DNA of 6,671 nt from Verrucomicrobiales bacterium (GTDB lineage Bacteria; Verrucomicrobiota; Verrucomicrobiia; Methylacidiphilales; JAAUTS01), in contig JAITHY010000080.1 of the NCBI GenBank assembly GCA_031279715.1, forward strand, positions 1-6,671, in the 5' to 3' direction. The notes under the pieces were generated by a model. It worked only from the letters and a program-made list of their open reading frames with translations, was not told the DNA's origin and did no database searches. The position numbers and the translations under genes are program-made. Below are positions 3,862-6,671 of the stretch, in pieces. The number at the start of each line of letters is the position of its first letter. Within the stretch, counting starts at the first letter, position 1.

Positions 3862-6671
3862 GATAATTTAATTGTTTCTCCAAAAATTCCCGCGCATCAC
3901 GCTCCAATTCCGCGGCCGGCGGCGGCGTCAGACCGGGATAATCTTTCCACTCAACGTGAACGTCAGCGGCTTGCAACAGCGTGGCGAAATGCACGGCGGT
4001 TTCGTGGCGGTTGAAAAATGCGCAGCAAAAATCATCGTCAAACTCCGCCGCACTGAGGTGAAACGCCACGTTTTTCAGCGCGGACATGGGGCGCAAATCC
4101 GGCTCGGCAAAGCGCGGCGTGCCGAAATTGCTGGGACGGCCAACCGCGACTGCCGCTACCAAGTCGGGACGCCAGCGCGCAAAACGCAAGGCGAAGCCGG
4201 TGTTGGAGCCGTAGGCGTAAAACAACAGCCGCTGTTGTTGCACGGCACATTGCTGGTTAATTTGCTCCAAGCCGTCCAGCAACGCCCGACCCGACCAAAC
4301 CTGCGCGTCGCTGTAATAACTGTACGCGTCGGTTTTTTCCCAAGCCCAATATGAAGTTCTGAATTGCGGCATCACCAGCACCAGCCGGTGAGCGTCAGCG
4401 AACTTCGTCCACGGACTGTCGGGACGGAGATAAGAAATCACCTCCGCGTTGGAACCGGCGCCCAACACCAGCACGCGGCTGGGCCGCTGACGGTCAGCGT
4501 CGCACGGGGCGCGGTAAAAAATTCGCAACGCGGGATTGTCCATGTTCGGCGTGCTGACCGTCACCACTTTCACCCGCTCCGGCAAATTCGCCCGCTGCGG
4601 GTCAAACCGCAAATCCCTCAGCAACCCGGCCAACTGTCGCGCCAAATCACCGCCGCCCCCGTGCTCCGCGACGGCTTGGTCCCACTGGTCTTCATAGCGG
4701 CGGCTGATGACCTGAAAGCTTCCGTTGCCGCACAACTGCAACCCAAGTTGCGCCTGTTGCACGGCCTCCGGCAAACGCAGGTCCATCCGGTAAATTTGCG
4801 CGAGCCGGAACGCGGCGTTGGCTCTGACCAAAGTGTTGCCGTACCCGCGGTTCAGGTCAGTGACAGCGGAGTTTTGAATTTTTACAAATAATTCCTCCGC
4901 CTCGCGCCGGCTGCCGCCGCGCAACAGGGCCAGCGCCTGCTCAAACAGCCCGCCAAGCTCTTTGGAACTCAAGTCACCGTCAGCCAAGGCGAGCGTTGGC
5001 GAATGCAGCCGGCGGTAAAATCCGGCGAACTCAGGCTGCGTGAATACGCGGTAAATATCATCACCACGCAACACTTTCCACCAAGGTTGGGGATTGAATT
5101 GTCCCGGTCTGGCAATCGTGGCGGCCTCGGCTTGGTTGATTATTTGCAGAAAAAAATCACGGTCTAAAATTTCACGTTGAAAATTGAACAGTTGATTGTC
5201 GCTTTGCCGGCGGGCTTGCTCGCGGGTGAGCGTTTGCCACGGGACATATTGCGGACGCTGCCATCTCCAGCCGGAGCGTCCCGCGCGGCGGTTGGCCTCA
5301 CTGACAGCGTCAGCGAGTTCTTTTTGCAAATGAACGTATTGCTCATCAGAAAAAATATCCAGCAACGCCCGCTCATTCAACGAGGTAATGAAGCGATAAA
5401 TAATCTGCTCAAACCGGTCAAGCTGCGACGCGGAAGCCATTCGCCCAAGCCAGAATTTGAGGCCATCCGCAGCGTAATTGATTTGTCGCAAATACGCTGC
5501 CGCCTCCGCCTTGCCGTTGAACCGGTGTTGAATGGGCAGCCCCAGCGAATAGTTGATTTCATGCAACGCGGCGTCGGCGGTCAGCACAGTCAGCGTCAGT
5601 GAGCGGGGAAATTTTTCCAGCCATTCATCCCTGGCAATTTCCGTAAAATCACCGCGCCCGTTGAACAGCAGCGCCACTTGCGCCTCGCGGATTTTTTCCT
5701 CCGGCGTCAGCGGGCAAAATTGCATGTCATTGGTCACCCACGGCGTGAAGGTATCCAGCGCCGGCAGTTGCCGGTCTTTGCGCCACGACAGGCGGATGCA
5801 ATGTGGCGACGGCTGCCAGTTTGTGCCGCTGCCCGTGTCCGTCCAAAATTCCAGCGTCGTGTCACCGTCAGCGATGCGGGCGAGGCGTTGCATGGACTCG
5901 GTGTATTTGGCCAGTTTGTCCAAATCGGCAAATTGCCCGCTACCGGTGTTTTTCAAGTCAGCAAGCAATTCATCACATTTGCGTACAAGCTCCTTGCGTG
6001 GCATGATGGATTGTGTGTTGAATAACAGCGAATAGCGAGCAATCAAACCCGGCGCGTCTCGGTCACCGTCAGTGACAAAGTTTTTTAGCAATTCCACAAA
6101 ATCACATTTTTGACCGGAATAAATCCTGCCAATCGGATTGTCGCCAATGTGCGTGTAAATCTGGGTCAACTCCAGCCAGCGCCGCTGACGGTCATCCTTC
6201 GGCAATTTCGCAAGGCAATAATCACGCAGCGCATGGTTCAAAAAACCATCAACCCCGCCGCGTTTGTTGTCGTTCTTTTCAAAACTGTATGTCACCAGCA
6301 GCGGGCTGGCGGGAGCGGCGGGCGCCAGATTTATCAGCGCGATGTTGATGTCCGCGCCACGCGCATTGCGTAAATTATTTTCCAATTCAGCAACGGAAAT
6401 TTTCACTGCCGCAGCCGGTGAAGCGGCTGTCCTCATTGGTCTGCCAGCCAGCAACAGCACCGGCAATTTTTGCAACTGCCCGCGCCACTCCTCCGGCCTG
6501 ACGCTCAGCGGCAGCGTCACACTGGCAGTCGGCTCGCCGCTCAGCGTGTCGCGCCACAACCAGTGAATCACCGGTTGCCTGTCGCTGACGCTCAGCCTGC
6601 CGCTGATGGTTGCGCGGTTGAAAAAACTCGGTGACTGTTCCCAACGCTGACCGTCAGCGTCGGCAATGCCC
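3851..6671 (-). CDS. Large multidomain protein with degenerate hydrolase-like C-terminus, 5' end beyond window
   Basis: A GTG at 6571 could start a 906-residue protein, but the frame stays open for 33 more codons to the right edge. Those codons read like protein (ATISGRLSVSDRQPV runs straight into IHWLWRDTLSG), so the true start is probably outside and at least 939 residues are coded. Residue numbers here count the GTG codon as 1. Residues 1 to about 100 look beta-rich. About 105-530 is mostly helical, with many aromatic and charged residues. About 540-615 holds two TPR-like helical pairs (EQALALLRGGSRREAEELF and AAFRLAQIYRMDLRLPEAV). About 670-906 resembles the alpha/beta-hydrolase encoded next door: the two share RALLDGLEQ versus WALLDTLKH, LLFYAYGSNTGFALRFARW versus LLLWGHSAGGGFAYNFANW, and the W-x-P that follows. 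In that alignment the nucleophile Ser is Gly788 and the His is Leu881, while Asp845 may match the acid, so this domain is probably not catalytic. No named family is recognised. It overlaps the next gene by 11 bases. It carries more than a dozen copies of the dispersed word. Confidence 0.85.
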   Translation of the reverse strand, partial: GIADADGQRWEQSPSFFNRATISGRLSVSDRQPVIHWLWRDTLSGEPTASVTLPLSVRPEEWRGQLQKLPVLLLAGRPMRTAASPAAAVKISVAELENNLRNARGADINIALINLAPAAPASPLLVTYSFEKNDNKRGGVDGFLNHALRDYCLAKLPKDDRQRRWLELTQIYTHIGDNPIGRIYSGQKCDFVELLKNFVTDGDRDAPGLIARYSLLFNTQSIMPRKELVRKCDELLADLKNTGSGQFADLDKLAKYTESMQRLARIADGDTTLEFWTDTGSGTNWQPSPHCIRLSWRKDRQLPALDTFTPWVTNDMQFCPLTPEEKIREAQVALLFNGRGDFTEIARDEWLEKFPRSLTLTVLTADAALHEINYSLGLPIQHRFNGKAEAAAYLRQINYAADGLKFWLGRMASASQLDRFEQIIYRFITSLNERALLDIFSDEQYVHLQKELADAVSEANRRAGRSGWRWQRPQYVPWQTLTREQARRQSDNQLFNFQREILDRDFFLQIINQAEAATIARPGQFNPQPWWKVLRGDDIYRVFTQPEFAGFYRRLHSPTLALADGDLSSKELGGLFEQALALLRGGSRREAEELFVKIQNSAVTDLNRGYGNTLVRANAAFRLAQIYRMDLRLPEAVQQAQLGLQLCGNGSFQVISRRYEDQWDQAVAEHGGGGDLARQLAGLLRDLRFDPQRANLPERVKVVTVSTPNMDNPALRIFYRAPCDADRQRPSRVLVLGAGSNAEVISYLRPDSPWTKFADAHRLVLVMPQFRTSYWAWEKTDAYSYYSDAQVWSGRALLDGLEQINQQCAVQQQRLLFYAYGSNTGFALRFARWRPDLVAAVAVGRPSNFGTPRFAEPDLRPMSALKNVAFHLSAAEFDDDFCCAFFNRHETAVHFATLLQAADVHVEWKDYPGLTPPPAAELERDAREFLEKQLNYHEK
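4485..4499. repeat. Perfect 15-bp copy of the dispersed inverted word
   Basis: The site reads CGCTGACGGTCAGCG: two 7-base arms that are exact reverse complements around one G. It lies in the large gene and encodes ADRQR in the frame of that gene. Confidence 0.85.
5578..5606. repeat. Compound cluster of the dispersed word
   Basis: Three overlapping units, GGTCAGC, AGTCAGCG and CGTCAGTGAGCG, occur within 29 bases of the large gene and encode the run SLTLTVLTA. It is the densest cluster of the word in the window. Confidence 0.75.
6062..6076. repeat. Variant inverted copy GTCAC-CGTCA-GTGAC
   Basis: The arms GTCAC and GTGAC are perfect reverse complements around the central CGTCA, a rearranged form of the same TGAC/GTCA units. 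It encodes VTDGD in the large protein. Confidence 0.7.
6645..6659. repeat. Perfect 15-bp copy of the dispersed inverted word
   Basis: The site reads CGCTGACCGTCAGCG, the exact complement form of the 4485 copy. It lies near the right edge and encodes ADGQR, a different frame from the 4485 copy. Confidence 0.85.

Larger units (their letters stand above)
541..6659. repeat. Dispersed near-palindromic word CGCTGAC-S-GTCAGCG (whole set)
   Basis: Related short words recur across the window. Exact TGACSGTCA: 1894-1902, 3570-3578, 4488-4496, 4554-4562, 6186-6194, 6648-6656. Exact TCACCGTCA or complement: 1000-1008, 1310-1318, 1573-1581, 3698-3706, 4974-4982, 5862-5870, 6063-6071. Exact TGAGCGTCA or complement: 694-702, 1639-1647, 4389-4397, 6499-6507, 6586-6594. 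Diverged or half copies occur near 543, 1078, 1197, 1352, 1385, 1609, 1786, 2216, 2502, 2574, 2924, 3082, 3124, 3626, 3808, 3961, 4855, 5299, 5578-5606 and 5705. They lie in coding and non-coding DNA, in several reading frames, and are sparse in most of recA. Counts were made by eye and may miss a few. Confidence 0.85.

Noticed and set aside
1572..6076. ADGD/TDGD peptides as calcium-binding or dockerin-like motifs
   Set aside because: They recur in unrelated proteins including CinA and coincide exactly with the DNA word, which elsewhere is read in other frames.
6387..6644. An 85-codon minus-strand ORF near the right edge
   Set aside because: It is out of frame with the large gene that covers the same bases, and its sequence is rich in Arg, Gln and Ala without pattern.
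541..6659. The dispersed word as a CRISPR array or tandem repeat
   Set aside because: Copies are about 9-15 bases long, irregularly spaced, variable and inside genes; there are no unique spacers of constant length.

Overview
The window is tightly packed and every supportable gene lies on the minus strand. From high to low coordinates, which is the direction of transcription, it holds: (i) a large unrecognised protein that is open to the right edge (at least 939 residues); (ii) a secreted alpha/beta-hydrolase of the esterase/depolymerase type; (iii) a small secreted protein that may be a beta-sandwich binding module; (iv) cinA, nicotinamide-nucleotide amidohydrolase; and (v) recA, whose C-terminal end is cut off by the left edge. 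The first three genes overlap by 8-11 bases and look like one operon. An 81-base gap separates them from cinA, and a 121-base gap separates cinA from recA. The cinA-recA order is conserved in many bacteria. The plus strand carries only shadow ORFs.

The organism is a moderately GC-rich bacterium. Three things suggest an environmental member of the Verrucomicrobiota or a neighbouring PVC lineage: the RecA variant, the small secreted proteins beside a GHSAG hydrolase, and an intergenic AATCTG triple repeat. This placement is an inference from memory, not a search result.

The most striking signal is not a gene. A short, nearly palindromic DNA word with ideal form CGCTGAC-S-GTCAGCG, plus close variants, is scattered through the whole window. 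By hand I count 18 exact copies of three related 9-mers (TGACSGTCA, TCACCGTCA and TGAGCGTCA with their complements) and about 30 sites with the arm heptamer GTCAGCG/CGCTGAC, where about one would be expected. The word occurs in genes of unrelated function, in at least three reading frames (giving ADGD or ADGQR, LTVSG, and DRQR peptides), in the cinA-recA intergenic gap, and across the cinA stop codon. It is therefore selected or spread at the DNA level, like HIP1 in cyanobacteria or uptake sequences in Neisseria and Pasteurellaceae.

A second point of interest is that the C-terminal domain of the large protein appears to be a paralog of the adjacent hydrolase in which the catalytic Ser and His are gone. 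This suggests an active enzyme paired with a pseudo-enzyme in one operon.
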